From positions 717,473 to 781,472 of the forward strand of contig NC_049987.1 of NCBI RefSeq assembly GCF_000003815.2: a stretch of DNA of 64,000 nt. The letters are read 5' to 3'. The translations under genes and the position numbers were made by a program. The notes beneath the pieces were generated by a model. That model searched no databases, was not told the DNA's origin, and saw nothing but the letters and a program-made list of their open reading frames with translations. The stretch's first letter is position 1; each line of letters begins with the position of its first letter. The DNA is from Branchiostoma floridae (lineage: Eukaryota; Chordata; Leptocardii; Amphioxiformes; Branchiostomatidae). Of the stretch, positions 22,001 to 37,000 are shown in pieces.

Positions 22001-25000
22001 ACGCGTCACTTAGCATTACGGGACTTAGAAGGGATTGTCATAAAAAAGCCCGGTCTGAATAGGATGATTAATGGTGATGATGATGATGATGATGATGAAT
22101 AGGGTCAGTGATCTAACAAATGCAGTTGAACCAGACCTAAAAACAAGAATATAAACATGGGATGCATGAGCACACTGTTAACTTAACATCATAGAAATCC
22201 ATAAAATGAACAAAGACGTACAAATGTTATACACATGTTATTACGCATTCTAACTTCATCTTCTTAGTCTTAATCAAAGTGTGAAATACATGAAATTTGC
22301 ATTCTATTTCCTCACTCAAATCGAAAAAGTATTGTCTTGTCTATGGTCAACACAAAAAGGCTAGGTTTTGCATGTTTTTTTACTGATCCTGTGGATGTTT
22401 ATCTTATTTTTAAAAGATGTGCAAAAAGTTAGGAGTGACAGATCATTCAGTGTAATATAACCAACTGCTGCCGCGCCGCATGTCTGTGAAGCTGGTGTGT
22501 AAGGCTTAGGTCACATTTCCAAAATGGTGCCCGGCCGGGATGTTGTTAGAAACGAAAAATCAAATTGTATAAATAGAAAAATATGCAAATTATGCTCTTG
22601 AATCTTATTTTAACATTATCATTCTTTTCGCTCCCGAAAGCTGACCGTACTGGCCCCTTTGTTGAAATGTGACCTAGTCCTTACGCCGAAGTGCGCTTAT
22701 ACCGGCTATATTGATACAGATACAGTAATCTTACGTCATTGTCCGGCGTCTTTCCAAATTGCACTGTTGTTGTGGTTGTGGTGACGTCCTCGGTGATGCA
22801 GATAAAGTAGGACTGGTACAGAGAATCCGATCCCAGTCCCTGGGCTCCCTTTTCCAGTTGAGATACGTCAAAGCGCATAGCCTGCATACATTGATATGCT
22901 AGTTTATGTAGTGAATTATTCATATTTTTCGAATCAAGTACAACAAATTTCAAGAGATTCGGTACTAAAAACAGATTTGTACATTTGCCTTTTAATGTCA
23001 AAACTCCCACAATGCAAAAATAGGCACATTTACCAAGGAATGCTCTGCTAATAGAAAGAATACTGAAAATGATGATTAGCCTGCTCCACAGCAATACCAT
23101 ATCAAAGAATTTATTAGCCTTATCGTTAGATTGTTGAGCTATTATCTTATACCTTTTTGTACTTTGTGTAATAGTTGTTGCCATACGTTGTACCGTGTAC
23201 AATTTTCGTGCAATAAATGTATATAATCGGGTATATGCAATAAAAAAACTATCACGGATGAGTTACTGCAACGAAAATATTAAACAGGACATTTTGAATG
23301 TAAGGTCATTTTTTGTGGTTTAGTTATCATCATGTTACAATTTTATCCGTACACAAAAGAAAGCGCTTACCAACAAGCTTTCGATCAATCCTCTGATCAT
23401 TCTCAATTTGACATGACCCAAACGGTTTGTTACTGAAATGTCTTTTTTTTATTTACATAGACTGAACTACAACATTGTGTGTTTATTATTTCAGGAGATC
23501 ATCGTTCTATCAAGAAAAAATTAACCTTGTACAAAACCACGCCGCTTGTTGATATCTCTACAGTGATCCATGTTTCATGGTCTTTTGGAACATTGGCAAA
23601 CACGATGAAGATGTCTCCTTCTGACGCTGCTGTAAAATGGATGCACTTTCCCCCATTGGTAGGATCAAAGCGGTGGGCGTTGGACCACTTTAGGTTGCAG
23701 GGCATTTGACCGACTTTGGAACTAAAAAAAAGCGCTTGATTAGTTCCCTCGATTAAAGTTAGACATCCAGGTAATAAGCTACGCCAAATAGTAATTACTT
23801 GATATGATTTTGGAAATGGTCAGACGTTTCAAATAATAAAGCGTCTGACCATTTCCAAAATCATATCCAGTTTTTTTAATAATTACTTTATATGGAACGT
23901 CTGAAGGTTTCTAAAATAATATGGATGACAACCGTTGTCGTATCAAGATGAAACTTCACACTATGCATGGACTGTTCATAATGTACTAGACACTGGTGGA
24001 TTTGTATGTGAAATGCTGGAATTTTGGGTAAGAAATACATATTTTGGTTTAAAAAAAAATCGTTCACTTCATGTGTCCGAGGCTTGGCGAGGACAGCACG
24101 TTTAGCCTTTATTTTCATCAAGATAAGAGCTTACCTCCTTAAGATTAATTTTATCCGCGGCTATTTTGCCTAAAGTGAAGGAATCCTAAATTGTTAGGCC
24201 AAAAAAGAGCAAAAAGCTTGTGTTTTTTCTAATTTTTCGATAAAAATGAGTTCCAGTGAAAATACTTAAAAACAAAAACAAAATAGCCGCGGACAGTTTC
24301 AACAAACAAATGTTGATACTTCAAAATATACTAAATTTGGCAGCAATCCTGCTGTTTTGACCGAGACTGGAGCCTATAAATGAGAAAATGCAAGATCCGT
24401 AGGGCCGTTGTCAATCAAAGCTGTTGTTTTCAGCCTTCCAGACCACTTATATTGAATAATGAATGCTCCTTTTTTTGGCCAAACTTATTTTTATTCACAC
24501 GCTCGCATCGGTTTTGGGATTAACACAGAATGTCATCCATATAATCAAATCAACATTGCATTATGTAAAATAATTACTTTACCCTTGCTGCTTGTTAGTG
24601 AGCTGCTCCCGAAGTGACGTGTACTCTGCTCTGGCGACACGCAGCCCCCTGATCCATGCAGGTAGGTCAGAAATTATCAACGCCGATGCATCAAAGTCTT
24701 CTTGGTTCACCACAAACGTGCCCGTAGCCTCTACATACGTCATGACAAGCCCTCCGACACTTATCTGTGGACAAACCATTCCATGCATCATCGTTGTCAC
24801 AAGTGTTACCAGAAAACCAATACAATTCAAACATATGATAGATTCTATTTCACAATGACAATCTTTATCACATATTCATTTTAAATGCACAATATGACAA
24901 CATAAAAATAAATTTACGGTACTTAGTGGCAAGATGTTAACAAACTGGCAGCACCAAATCTGTATGTTTTTTAGGCACGTTTAGACAGATTACACACGAG

Positions 25001-28000
25001 TTTAGGTGGGCGTCACTTCAAAGTCATCCGGGCAGGGGCATGGCGAGTATCGAACTCAGGACCTACTGATTCTAATTCCAACGCTCTATTCGTTGCGCCA
25101 CACACATGACGACATACTGATATGCTTTAACGTTAGTTGTATTTGCAATTCTAAATATGGGATGATATTGCAATTTATCTTTAAAAGGATTAACTTTTAG
25201 CTGTGCACCTATATGTGCGTCGCCAAATCTACCGAAGAAAAATCTAAAATCGGATTTTACCTTGTGCTGAGTAATATCGTCACTGTTGCCATTGCCATGT
25301 CCGTCATAAAGATGTGGCGTGAAACCTTCCCTGATGGTCAGCCATACATGCGAGTTCATGAGATACTTTACATTAAGAACGGCCTTGGCTATAAGAAAAT
25401 GTGGGATATTGTATGGCAAGTCGAACACGATTTTAAATTCATTTCCACTTATAATTTCCTCCCATTTGGGTGAGCCCTCATCTGAATCATCGATAACTAA
25501 ATCGGCTGTTTCACATCCGGGTTGACCCGCCGCGATCTGGAAGTCGGAGCGAAGAAACGGACCCTGGAAAAAGAATTTATTTAAACATAAGGATGAAGGT
25601 TAGACAACCAGGCAATACGATAAGCAAAAAAGCAATTATTCAAGCAACTGGATATGATTTTGTAAACGGTCAGACGTTTCAATTGTCATCCATCAGTTTT
25701 CGTTAGTGACACTGAAGTGATATGAAAGACACAAGTATTTTATACCCTTGCTATAAATAAAGACAGTTTTTTTTTGTCCGATAGGAAACGTTTAATCGTA
25801 AGACAATTCTAAGCTAAAGAAGAAATAAAAGGTAAGAGAATGTCAAGCTGAAGACAATTTTGGATTTAATGGGAAACAAAGCTAAGACACAGTTAAAGCA
25901 ATTGAGTCAATCAGCTCCTGTTGTTTAGGAAACGATTTACTCTCGAGTATCAAGTTGTAAAAAACGTATGTTTTAAGTGTCATGTTTTTATCATATTTTA
26001 AACTTTTCAACTCATTTTTTACATTTAATCTTTTTCTCATTGTGTTGTAAAACCGTACTTTGACGTGACTTGTGCTGAACTCCAAATTTTATTTTCAAAA
26101 CTGAACGTCGTTTTGCAACCTCATGAATCACGTAACGTTAATTTCTTTGTGCACAACAGCATAACTAGTAATAGGGACATTTAAGTAACTCTGTTAGAAC
26201 ATGACCGTAAATCGATTATAAACTCTTTTTTTCCATTTGTGTTACAATATACCTTTGTTTTCACTTGATTCTGTTCTTGTTTAATGGAGGCGGCCGTGTT
26301 AAATATATTTTTCCTCCAAAGACTCGTAAGAAATTCAAAATAATTATTTTATAAGGTCAGGGTGTCATACCTCCTCTAAATATACAGCAATCGCGCGCTT
26401 AAGGGCAAGCCGTCTCTTAGTGACGGAATTGGCAAGATCCTTTTGCTCTTCAAAATTACAGTAGCGAATCTCAGACTTGGTGGTGTTGCCGTCAACCATG
26501 TCTTCAACGTAATACTTGCGGCCTTTTCCGTCTATAGCTAGGCTTTTCCTGCAAAAAAAGATATGTATTTAAATAGAAAGTCAATGTAGTTTTTCTATAT
26601 ATATAATTTAGCCAATATGACGAGACTTGAATACTAAATGAAACTTAAAACAATAACAGCCATGTCTTTCCACGAAACAATATGTCAAAATAAACTAAAA
26701 ACTATTAGTCATCAAACCCAAGTTCCTGTGAGTATTGCCAAAACAATCTATACGTGGGATGCACAGCCTTCTCTTTGTTTTCTTCATAAACACATAAACG
26801 GAGAAAAAAATCTCGTTCTAGCTTCCTCCAGTTGGCCTCGGTGTAAGTTGTTTGGGGATGGGGTTGGCGAGAGGGCGATTCTGCGATTTAACTAAGAAGT
26901 AATGCAGGGAAAGGAATAAATGACGCTCTAGAATATTTCATAATGCCTAATGTCAATAAGAAAAATCCAAGGAACAACCAAAAAGTGACCACAATGGCCC
27001 GGTCACTTTGCAATGGTGGCCGCTGATACTGTATATTCGTTTCCCAGCATAAGAACCACCCTGTTTGAAAACCTCGAACAGCCCTCCCCCCACCCCCCAA
27101 AAATATAAACAACCAATGTCCATGCCTTAATAGTGGCGTGTGTAGTGGAGGCTAAATTTGTTTACGAGTGGAAATGAGTCCAAATGACTATATTTTCAAA
27201 TTCACATTGCAAGAAAAATTATATTGCTAGACAAGCTCAAAGAGAAATCTAGACTATATTAAAAAAAGTGAAAATCTGTTTAAAAACTTAAAGACAAAAT
27301 TAAGAAAGTGTATCTTGTTGTTATTTCTTGGAAAAGAATTTAGATTTTTTTATTTCACTCTTTAAATTCTTAATCCAAACTATACAAGAAGAATCGTTAA
27401 GAAATAAAATATATATTTTGGCAGTGTATCGGTAATACGGTATCAGGACAGTTCGGCACATGGACACTTCGGCCCGGACATTTCGGCGCCAAGTCCAGGA
27501 CACTTGGGCCCCAGGCCGAGGACACTTCGGCCCAGGCTCAGAGACACTTCGCCCCCGTTAGTTCTTATGTGCGTGGGCATGCTATGCAATGTAGAAATTA
27601 ATCGAAAAGCTACGTGAAACGCAACGATGAAACATATTGAGCATGCAGTCTTGTAACACATAAATAAGTCTTAAAACATAGCAGACACACTTACCTACCA
27701 GTTTTATCTGAAACACTATATAATATGCTGTACAAGTAAAATCATACGTCCTAAAATGATACGTTATTTAGTCAAATGGGGCTAAGTTTGAGATAACTAT
27801 GTGGACTGGGGGGCCGAAGTGTCCTTGGCTTGAGGCCGAAGTGTCCTCGGCTTGGGGCCGAAATGTCATGATTGCCAGGGGGCCGAAGTGTCCATGTGCC
27901 GAAGTGTCTAACATTCGGTAATACCTCCCGAAGCAGCCAAAGTCGACAACATTATGAGGAAATAAGGACTCGAAGTTCATGTCGAGCAGGTCGGTTATAA

Positions 28001-31000
28001 GTCGCAAGTTGAACTCGAAGGCTTTGGGAAACTCGTCAATTGACTCTAGCCAGTCCTTCAACTCATTTCCAAAAGACGTCGTGTAGAACTCGGTAATGGC
28101 AGCCGCGATCTTTTGGTCTCCTCCTTGAACCACCATCACCTCGTTGCTGAACCCATACTGAGACCTTTAGCAAATAGGAGACACGATGCCATAATTCATA
28201 TAACATGCCATAACATATATGTGCAACTATTACATGTGGCGACAAATGTATTCGTGGTAGTAATCATTATAGATGAAGCGTTGTGTGTCACTATCAGCCG
28301 ACTTGTTCCTACAAAGTAATTTCGCTAATTTGCTGTCACAATTGCACAAATGTTCAGCTCCTTTTCATGCTCAACTTGAGTTTCACGATCCCAAATTCTA
28401 TCTTTTACAACTGCTGTATTATTATTATTATTTGTGTTTGTTATTAATTATGCAAATAAGATTCTCATTTGGAAAAATTACATAACTCTATCATCTCCTC
28501 CACCAAACAAAAGACGTACATAATCTATGGTTAAAAAGTGTTTTATCGCATTTTCTGATACTTTGTTCAAAATAGGAAATCATTAAGTAATGGTTAACGT
28601 TGTCCATCTGTTGCTTGGTAATAGTTTTATCTGAGCATAGATTTGTCGTATTTCTTGAAAAGCCCGTGGGTTGTATTATCTATGTCCAAAGAGTAATTGG
28701 TCGGCCAGCGAAACCATTTTTGTACTAGCTATAGTCCGCTGCAACGGTGAAGCGTTTTTTTTTGCCTGATGACCCAAATAACAGCGTTTTTAAGCGATTT
28801 CGATGAAATTACGTCATTGGAGATTGCAAAAAAAATAATGACATGGAGTTTTTATTATCATTTTCTTTTTACAAAAACATTAAGAATTTAGCTTCTCTAC
28901 CAGGTATGCCCCTTATCCTGGGAAAATTCTTTTTTTTTTCAATCAGCTTCGATAAAAAAAGTGTTAAAAATAATAGTTTTCGGGTAAAAATAAAATTTTT
29001 ACTACATACTCTACCCCAAAAAGAGACAACAAACGGTTCCTAAAGGTTTGTCGGAAAGAGGCAGCAAACGGCTTTCCACCATGATGATTAAGTTTCGCGT
29101 CCTACGTTTCCTAGCAGAACTGTAGCCCTTCGGCCTGATGCTGTCCGCCAACCTCCGAAATCGCAAAAGAAACTACGGTCCGAGACAACAAGTAAGAAGT
29201 TTCTGTCATTTACCACAATGACATTATAGCATTTTCTCATTACATATGTAAATAAGGTATTAATTTGCGTAATATATATCCATCGATTTTCTTCTCTTTC
29301 TCACCCAGTTACACATGTTGCAATGGTCCTATAATTGAATTGAGGGTATTTTGATTATTTCAAATAATTATGCAACTTAGGTTTTTTTTTTAGTTCATAT
29401 TTAACTATATGACGCATCACTAACTTATCTAAATACAAAAGTCATGACAATCCGTTAACCCATTCTTGAGTTATTCCCTTTCAAAGTCAGACACTAAACC
29501 TGCTTGCAGTTCCAAAACAAATTGCTAGGGGGCCCAAACCTATACCACTTACTCTCGGCAACAAGAGCTGTCTACCACGCAAAAATCATAGCCGCAGCAT
29601 GTCCAGAACTCGAGATATCAGACCCGGAAGTTCCGCTGCAGTATCATAACTGGTCGCTAGAGGGCCCAACATCTAATCGTTTCTAGGTCTCATATAGGTC
29701 TCATAAAGATCTACCCACATATTGAATAGCCATACAATCCATCTGGGCGTTCTCGAGTTATACTGGTCTTCTACAAACACAAACGCTACCCAAAATATAA
29801 CCTTATTGGCGAAGGTGATAATACTTTATTTACTAATACTAAAGACAAGAAAAAAAGCCCTTGGTCTTTTGTATTCCTCTTCTCCTGCCAAATCTTTAAA
29901 TCGAGTTATCTATGCAATTCTAGACCAAATTATCTAAACGACGTACCGGCATAGTAAAACAACATAATGGATTTTTCTACTTCGGATTAGGAATTTTTTT
30001 TTTAATTTTGTTATTTCTTTTCATACGAAATGAAAGTGTTCCGTTCTCTAGTAACGAAAAAAGGGCCAAAACTATTAGGTATGCATTGAACACTAACGAC
30101 GGGATCCGAGCATGGTTTGGGCATTTACATCTCCAAAACAATTCTTTGGGGGATTTTTTTTAAAGCATAGCAACATAGCAACGTTTCAGAAACATATGAA
30201 ATGTAAAGCCACAATCGTCTTCAAAATGTACCCAACACCATATTCTAAATTTAGAGTTCGACGAACATATCCCTTCGCCAAATAACCATGCCTTTATTTA
30301 AGACTTTTATTCATGTATTACTATATAGTAACTACACCAAAAGCAAATGACTGCATGAACTGTGCTCCTCACGAACCCACATATGCTACCAACAGAAGAC
30401 TGTGACAACAAATGACCTGGTAGCGTCCCCTGATCAATCAGAATTTCATACTTGTTAGAGCGTCCAGCTTAGAAGCTAAGGCTCCTCCAGAAAAACATCT
30501 GAGAAACAGCTGTGTACATTGATATAGGTCAAAATGAGATATATAGAAAACTGTTTATATCTGTTAATTGGCCACTGATTTTTTTTACAACTAAATGCAT
30601 CTTCCCATGTAGATTTTTATCTAAAGTACATTTTTAGGCTTCAGCCAAAAACAATGCAAACAAGTTTGAAAGTTCTATCATGGAATTCAGTGAATTTCTG
30701 AGCTTTCCTCATTAATCATGCAAATAAGCTGTTGATTTGCATAATTAGTATTACATTATGTAAGTCATTATTTTGGCTATCTACCACTCAAAACTCACGA
30801 CCACAGCATGTTCAGAACACGAGATGTCAAAAATTAAAGATTTGCTGCAGTACCTTAGGAAACCGCTAGATTGCCTACTATCATACTCGACCTTCGTTGT
30901 CCTACTAAATATCATCAGGACCAATTCAAGTCTTCTCGAGTTATGCAGTCCACAAACAAACCGTCCTAACGAAAAATGATACGCCAACTTTTTTTGCGAA

Positions 31001-34000
31001 CACAACCTTCCTTTACGCAACCGCTACTTAAATACCAAATATCATGAAAATCCATACACAGCTTCTTGAAAAATATGCTGTCGGCATGGATTTATGAACT
31101 TTCCTCATTGATAACGCAAATTAGCTGCTAATTTACATAATGGGTATTATATTATGTAAGTCATCACTCATTATATCTGCATTCCAAAAATCCTGATGAT
31201 CCTTTAACATGTTCTCGACTTGTTCTTGTCCAAAGTTTGAAAGGAAATCGGTGCCTGAAGTTCGAAATTCACAGCACTTACTCAATGCCCCAAGGGCTAT
31301 GTACTAAAAAACCATGACCACAGCATGTCCAGAACACGAAGTGTCAAAATTGGCTACAGAACCTTAGGCAGCCACTATGACGCCCATGATCGAACTTGAC
31401 CTTGGTTTTCCTGATCCCCCCACCTACTAATTATCATCAGGATCCATTCAAGGGTTCTCGAGTTATCTTGCATACAGACAAACGCTCTTACATACAAATC
31501 CCGCTACAGAACAGTAGGTAAAAGGTAGATAAACCATTTTCGCACTTGACCTTTCTCTCTAAAACCGCTACACACCTACTAAGTATCGTGAAAATCGCTT
31601 AGCTGCATTTTGACTTATGCTGCCCAAAACAAACCGCAAAAACAAAGCAAGCTCGCTGCAGTACCGTAGGAAAACCCATGTAAACTGTTTTCAAACTTGG
31701 CATTCCTTTCGACAACCGATATACACCTACCAAAAATCACAAAGTTTCATTCACCATTTATGGAGTTATATGCTGTTGACCTACATATAGACCCACATAA
31801 CCGATAACATACTCTTCTGGCGGAGAGAACAAATCAAACAAAGGTGCTTTTAATCGTTATAAAACTCACAGGGCTGCTTCTTCGCTTAGGGATCCAGACG
31901 ATGACGTCCCACTGTTTGCTGTTGCTGTTTCTCTGCTTCTCTCTGTCTTTGTCTCATGGTCATGAAACCAACTACTGGACTTGGTTTGGGTTTGTTGCGC
32001 CGAGTAGGTGCTGAAGACTTTCTTAAAGTCAGATTGGGCTGCCTGTGCAAAATTTTCCTGTGAGGCCTCCTCACTTGCTTCCTTCGTTTTAATGATTTTG
32101 AGCTGTCCTCCGAACTTGGCAGACGTAGTGTAATGTGTTCCGTAACGTAGAATAAACGATTCTGGCAAGACAAACACAACAAATTAGAAAGCAGAGTTCC
32201 ACGAACATTTACTCTCGCCAAATAATCAGGTCCTTTTTTGGAGAGTGTCTTTATCTGATTCAAATATTATCAAATAAGTAACTAGTCAAATGTAAACAGT
32301 TGGATGGAATTGTGTTTATATGGGTGTGAAATTCATTTTGTCCATCCCAACCTTTGTTTAAATGTAAAACTGATAAAGGCTTGTTTGAAGAAATAAGCAA
32401 AAAAAGTTCGACTATTTCTGCATATACGCGCAAACTGGAACACGCGCAGCCTGGGTTTTGACTGCTCGGGTCAATTACAGCATGTGAGTTTCTATCGTAC
32501 ATAAGTCTAACATTTGGACGGTCACTTTTCAGCCCACCTGGCGGGTGACTTAAACAAGACTATGCTATTTGACAGAACGGGAAATTTGCCGGTAATTTTC
32601 AATATTTTTATACAGTTTATAAGTGGGGACAAAAACTGTTAATGAATAAACGCTTCTCCCTTGTTATGAGACATGTGACGGGTTGATATCGCAAGTGCAG
32701 TATACAGATCAGTTCCGATCACCCACAGCGACTGGAGTTCTTACTCGTATCCTGACCATTCACCTGCTACAGTGTCTTTTTGAGGAACTAAACCCTTTTA
32801 TTGGAGAGTCATTAACACTATTATAATGTGTATACAAACATCGACATCTGTCGCTTGGCTAAGTACGATAAAAACACATCAAAACGGACCCCATGTAGCC
32901 GTAAAATCGAGTAGGACGAACCAGTGTCCGTAGGTGACCCCGAGGAAACGTGAGCCATCAAAATAGTCCAATGTTACATTCAATTTACATTCAAATCTGC
33001 ATTGGATTTGTATAAAAGAAAAGGAAGTTACAATCTATGGCACACAAAAATTCATTATGGGATGTCTTTTGAATGGTTACCTTTATAAACAACGGTCAAA
33101 TATGAACATGTAACGAAAAATGCACCCCGCGCTTCTTTGTCGCCGTCAATCATGGTGATTGACAGGACAACAAGCGGCGATTTTTTAAGCCAAGGTTTCC
33201 ATATTTGGTTCGACCTCGCGATTGCGAGACGTCGCGATAGTCTACTTGCAAGAGAACAGACAGAACTTCTCTTGCGCTCAATGCTACTCGGGCACTTTAA
33301 GGTCTGTGACAATTTTGGTCGAACATGAAATTTGAACCACTGCGTGACCTCAGGTAACCCCGCCGGGCCGGAGCGTTTTTAGAACGGTCCAATGTCAGTA
33401 CCTAATGTTACATTGCGAAAACAGGAACTTACGATGCACGGGCCACACTAACTACTCTTCTTGAGACTTATTAATGTTGAATGTTAAAGATATTGATCTA
33501 GTATTTATCAAATATCGGCATAACTAGAAGCGGTTAACAAAAGGGCACCCCCGCGAGATCTGCAAGTGGTACAGTCCGAACATGCGTTCCGACCTCCCGG
33601 GGTGTAGAGTGGCGGGAAAACAGCGAGGCGCTCATACTTCAAGGAAACAGCAAAATAATGCTATAAATCGGTATTTCTAGCCCAAAATGGCAGTTGACTG
33701 ATGTCTTTTAAGGCTAACTGCTTGCGAAATTTCGCATTGATACAACAGCAATTTAACAGATACAGACATAAAACATTCATATTTTACCATCGGTTAATGT
33801 TACGTACAGTCAAACATGTCTTACTTGGGCGCAGTTCATGTAGGGTAAGTAGTGTTTCGTCGGCCCCTGCCCACATCAGGGCACCAGTTTTATTACGAGT
33901 TTTGTGCAGATTTAGGTTCATTAAGCCTTAGACCTTCAGAAATCAAGCGGGCCTTCTTGCAATATCTTTGATTTCCGTGGCTGTATTGATATTTGTACGA

Positions 34001-37000
34001 AAAAATACCAAAAAAATTGTCAAAAAATTCTGTTTTTGCCCCAAAACGGAGCCTTACCGATGTAAAGCGGCAAGATCCCCAGGCATATTAGATATCACAG
34101 AGATATAATCTATTACTCCAGAAAATATGACTCAGTTAGACAATCATTTCATAGTGGGCACAGACCCATTTTAATAGCTTCCCTATTTTTTACCAAAAAA
34201 TGTTTTTTTAAACCCAAAATATTGAGGATCCACAATTTTCTTGTCATCATATTTTGAATATGGGTGAATTACGTTAACTGGCCAAAAATTGTTGAAAACA
34301 GATGGTTACATCAAAAGTTCTGGCCATATAACTGCTCGACTGAGAATCTACAGGTGTCACAGGCCTTAAACTGCCTGTGTAGCTGATGTTGTGCGAATTC
34401 TACCACCGCAAGTAAGATCATTTTTTGTTGTTGACGTTGTTGTTTTCTTTGGTATATTTTCTGCGAACCATTTGTGTATGTTATTATGAGTGCCTCTAGC
34501 AGTAGTCAGAATGGAGCTTGAAAAATTTGAGTGTTGCGTAGTTGGAAAAGTGATATTTTTACCGTGTTGGTTGTGCACCATGCAATAGTCTGAAATTCCA
34601 TTTTCGGAATGTGTAAGTTTGGGCATGGATGGACATTACTTATTTTGGATTTCTTAAGCATGTAACCAACCACAGTACCTTGAAGTTGTTTAGAAGACTT
34701 TTCCTACCTTTTTTTTGTTATTCTGTCACATATGATATATTCAGTACTGATATCTTTATATTTCAATATACTGACCTAATGCAGCTGCTAAATATCCTAA
34801 GTGTGGAAATGATATTCATTAAAGATTTATTTCTGGGTTGTTATATCACTTGACACTGGAAGGTTATTTGCATAATTGGACCAATTATATTTTTACAGTA
34901 GTTCCATAGACAATATGAATAGTAGTAGCCCCATCCAGCAGCAACAGTTTTTCCCCGAGGTGGTATGATATTTTTATTCAATCCATCCATCTAAAACCTA
35001 CATTTCTTGAAGTACCTAAGCCAAATTTAACAGCAGAATTTGCTATTCAAAATGTCCTTGTCAATCCCATTCATAAATGGCAAGCTGCTCGCAACTTTAA
35101 AAAGCTCAGAAAGCTGTTGTAGTCAGAGTGAACACCAAACAAACATTCCCCCAAATCAATGAGCAGTCGAGGGGCGGTCAATAAGTAATGCCCCTGACCC
35201 ATTTTCCATAGCAGAAGATTAATGAAACTTGGCACAGTTATTAGTCTTTCTCTTCATAGGAACCACTCAGAGTTATGCATTTCTTCCATCGTTTGATGTA
35301 GCTCTGGACATCGTTTTTGTAGGACACCCCAGTTTGGTCCTCCAACAGATGCCTCATCAATGGCAGAAGAGGGACGACCAGGTCTGGGAGCTGTTTCCAC
35401 AGACTTCAGGCAATGTTTGAATTCAGGATGCCAGCGTTTTATAAGGTCATATGATGGGGCATCATCACCATAAGTTTCTTTCATTTCATCAAAAGTCTTC
35501 TTTGGTGTGCGTCCTTTCAAATACAAAAAAAAATGGATCACTGCGCGACACTCAACTGGTTCCATTTCACACGTGGTCCATTTCGCACCTGACTCAGTTC
35601 AAACACCAGTAAATCAGAAACCATACTGTTTTTTGCAACATAACCTATTAAGATATGAATCATTACACATACAAAATTTCATCTAGATCAGACGACTGGA
35701 AGTGGGTCAGAGACATTACTTATTGACCGCCCCACGTATGCTAAGAATATAAGATTTTATTTATGTAACAAAATAGAAGTAATAAAGAAAGTAAATGTAA
35801 AAAATACATTGTTAGAATCAAAAATTGTGATTTGGGGAAAAACTGCCTGTCAGCAAACGGTTTATGGTGTCATAACGCCTGGTCCTTTTCCATAACCACT
35901 GAGTAAAACCAGCGAGTGATCGAAGCGAAAATATTCGAAACATTGCCGTCTTGGCATGCCAAACCTTTTACTTTACTGCGTTCATGATTATTCCTTCCTG
36001 CGGGGTCTGATCTTTTCTCCATACTCTGTGATATTCTGATTGGTTACTTTCATGTCTATTACTCCTTCTGACCTGGTCGGCCGGAATCTATCTGTTACGG
36101 CGCCATAACAAACATGGAACGGGGTCTTCTGATTGGCCCGCGGCGCCTGTCTATTTGATAACAGTCCATAAATGCCTGAAAAAAGAGAATCAAAACATTT
36201 GTTGTCGATAGAATACGAAAGTATGACTTACGAAATTCTTTGTCAGCTCCAATCGCAAAGTATGTTTCGGGCAGATTTAAGAAGTCACGCAGAAAACCCA
36301 GGTTGAGATTTTCAGGGGTAACAAAGTCCAGAAAGATTTCGTACCTAGAGATAATAAGATCAAAACATTTCATCACAAAAATCTTTTCTGAAAATAATTG
36401 CCTCTTTAAAAAAACAAATATATGAAGATCAGTTAAAAGTAGCACTGACCTGAAGACGTTTAGCTCCATCATAGCCATAAATGTCCTAGTAGAGGTTTGA
36501 GTAAGCTGGGCGCTGGCCTGTGATCTAGCATTAAGGGCGGAGGTTTGTGCGGCAAAGCCGGACTGGGATGATACACCAAATCCTCCTGACGCAATAAATC
36601 CAAAAGCTCCTCCGACTGCCAAATGACCCTGGGCCTTGTTCATCTCCTTTTGAAACATACCCGTTTGAGATGTCATTGCAGACTTGTCCTCCAAGTAATG
36701 CCTGTATTCCTCCACAGAGCTAAAGGAGTACATCGCCACGTCTGTGTCGTAGATTCCTTGCACGGTCATAGTGTCAGGCACGTGGTACTCTTTGTATCTG
36801 AAATAAAATACCATAGTATAACTCAAGATATAAAGCTAATCTATATTAATGGGAGTTTCGAGGACACCTCGGAGGCGGAATCATTCTTTGCAGTATTACG
36901 ATCGCCTTGGAAATATTTCAAAAATTGCACGAATGCATTTTTTTGCTTTGTGTCTCTTTCGAAGGAAAATGAATGTCTTTGTTGCTTTGTGTATGGAAAA

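Noticed and set aside
22882-23202. ORF upstream of exon L (minus) as coding sequence
   Set aside because: Only the last part (exon L) shows conserved motifs; the rest precedes a good acceptor and has intron composition.
25072-25260. C-terminal extension of exon I past its donor
   Set aside because: A good GT donor at 25,260 and clean joining to exon J exist; the extension runs into a SINE head.
32260-34626. Short ORFs on both strands in the E-F intron
   Set aside because: No recognisable domain, no phase-compatible splice borders, and exons E and F join directly.
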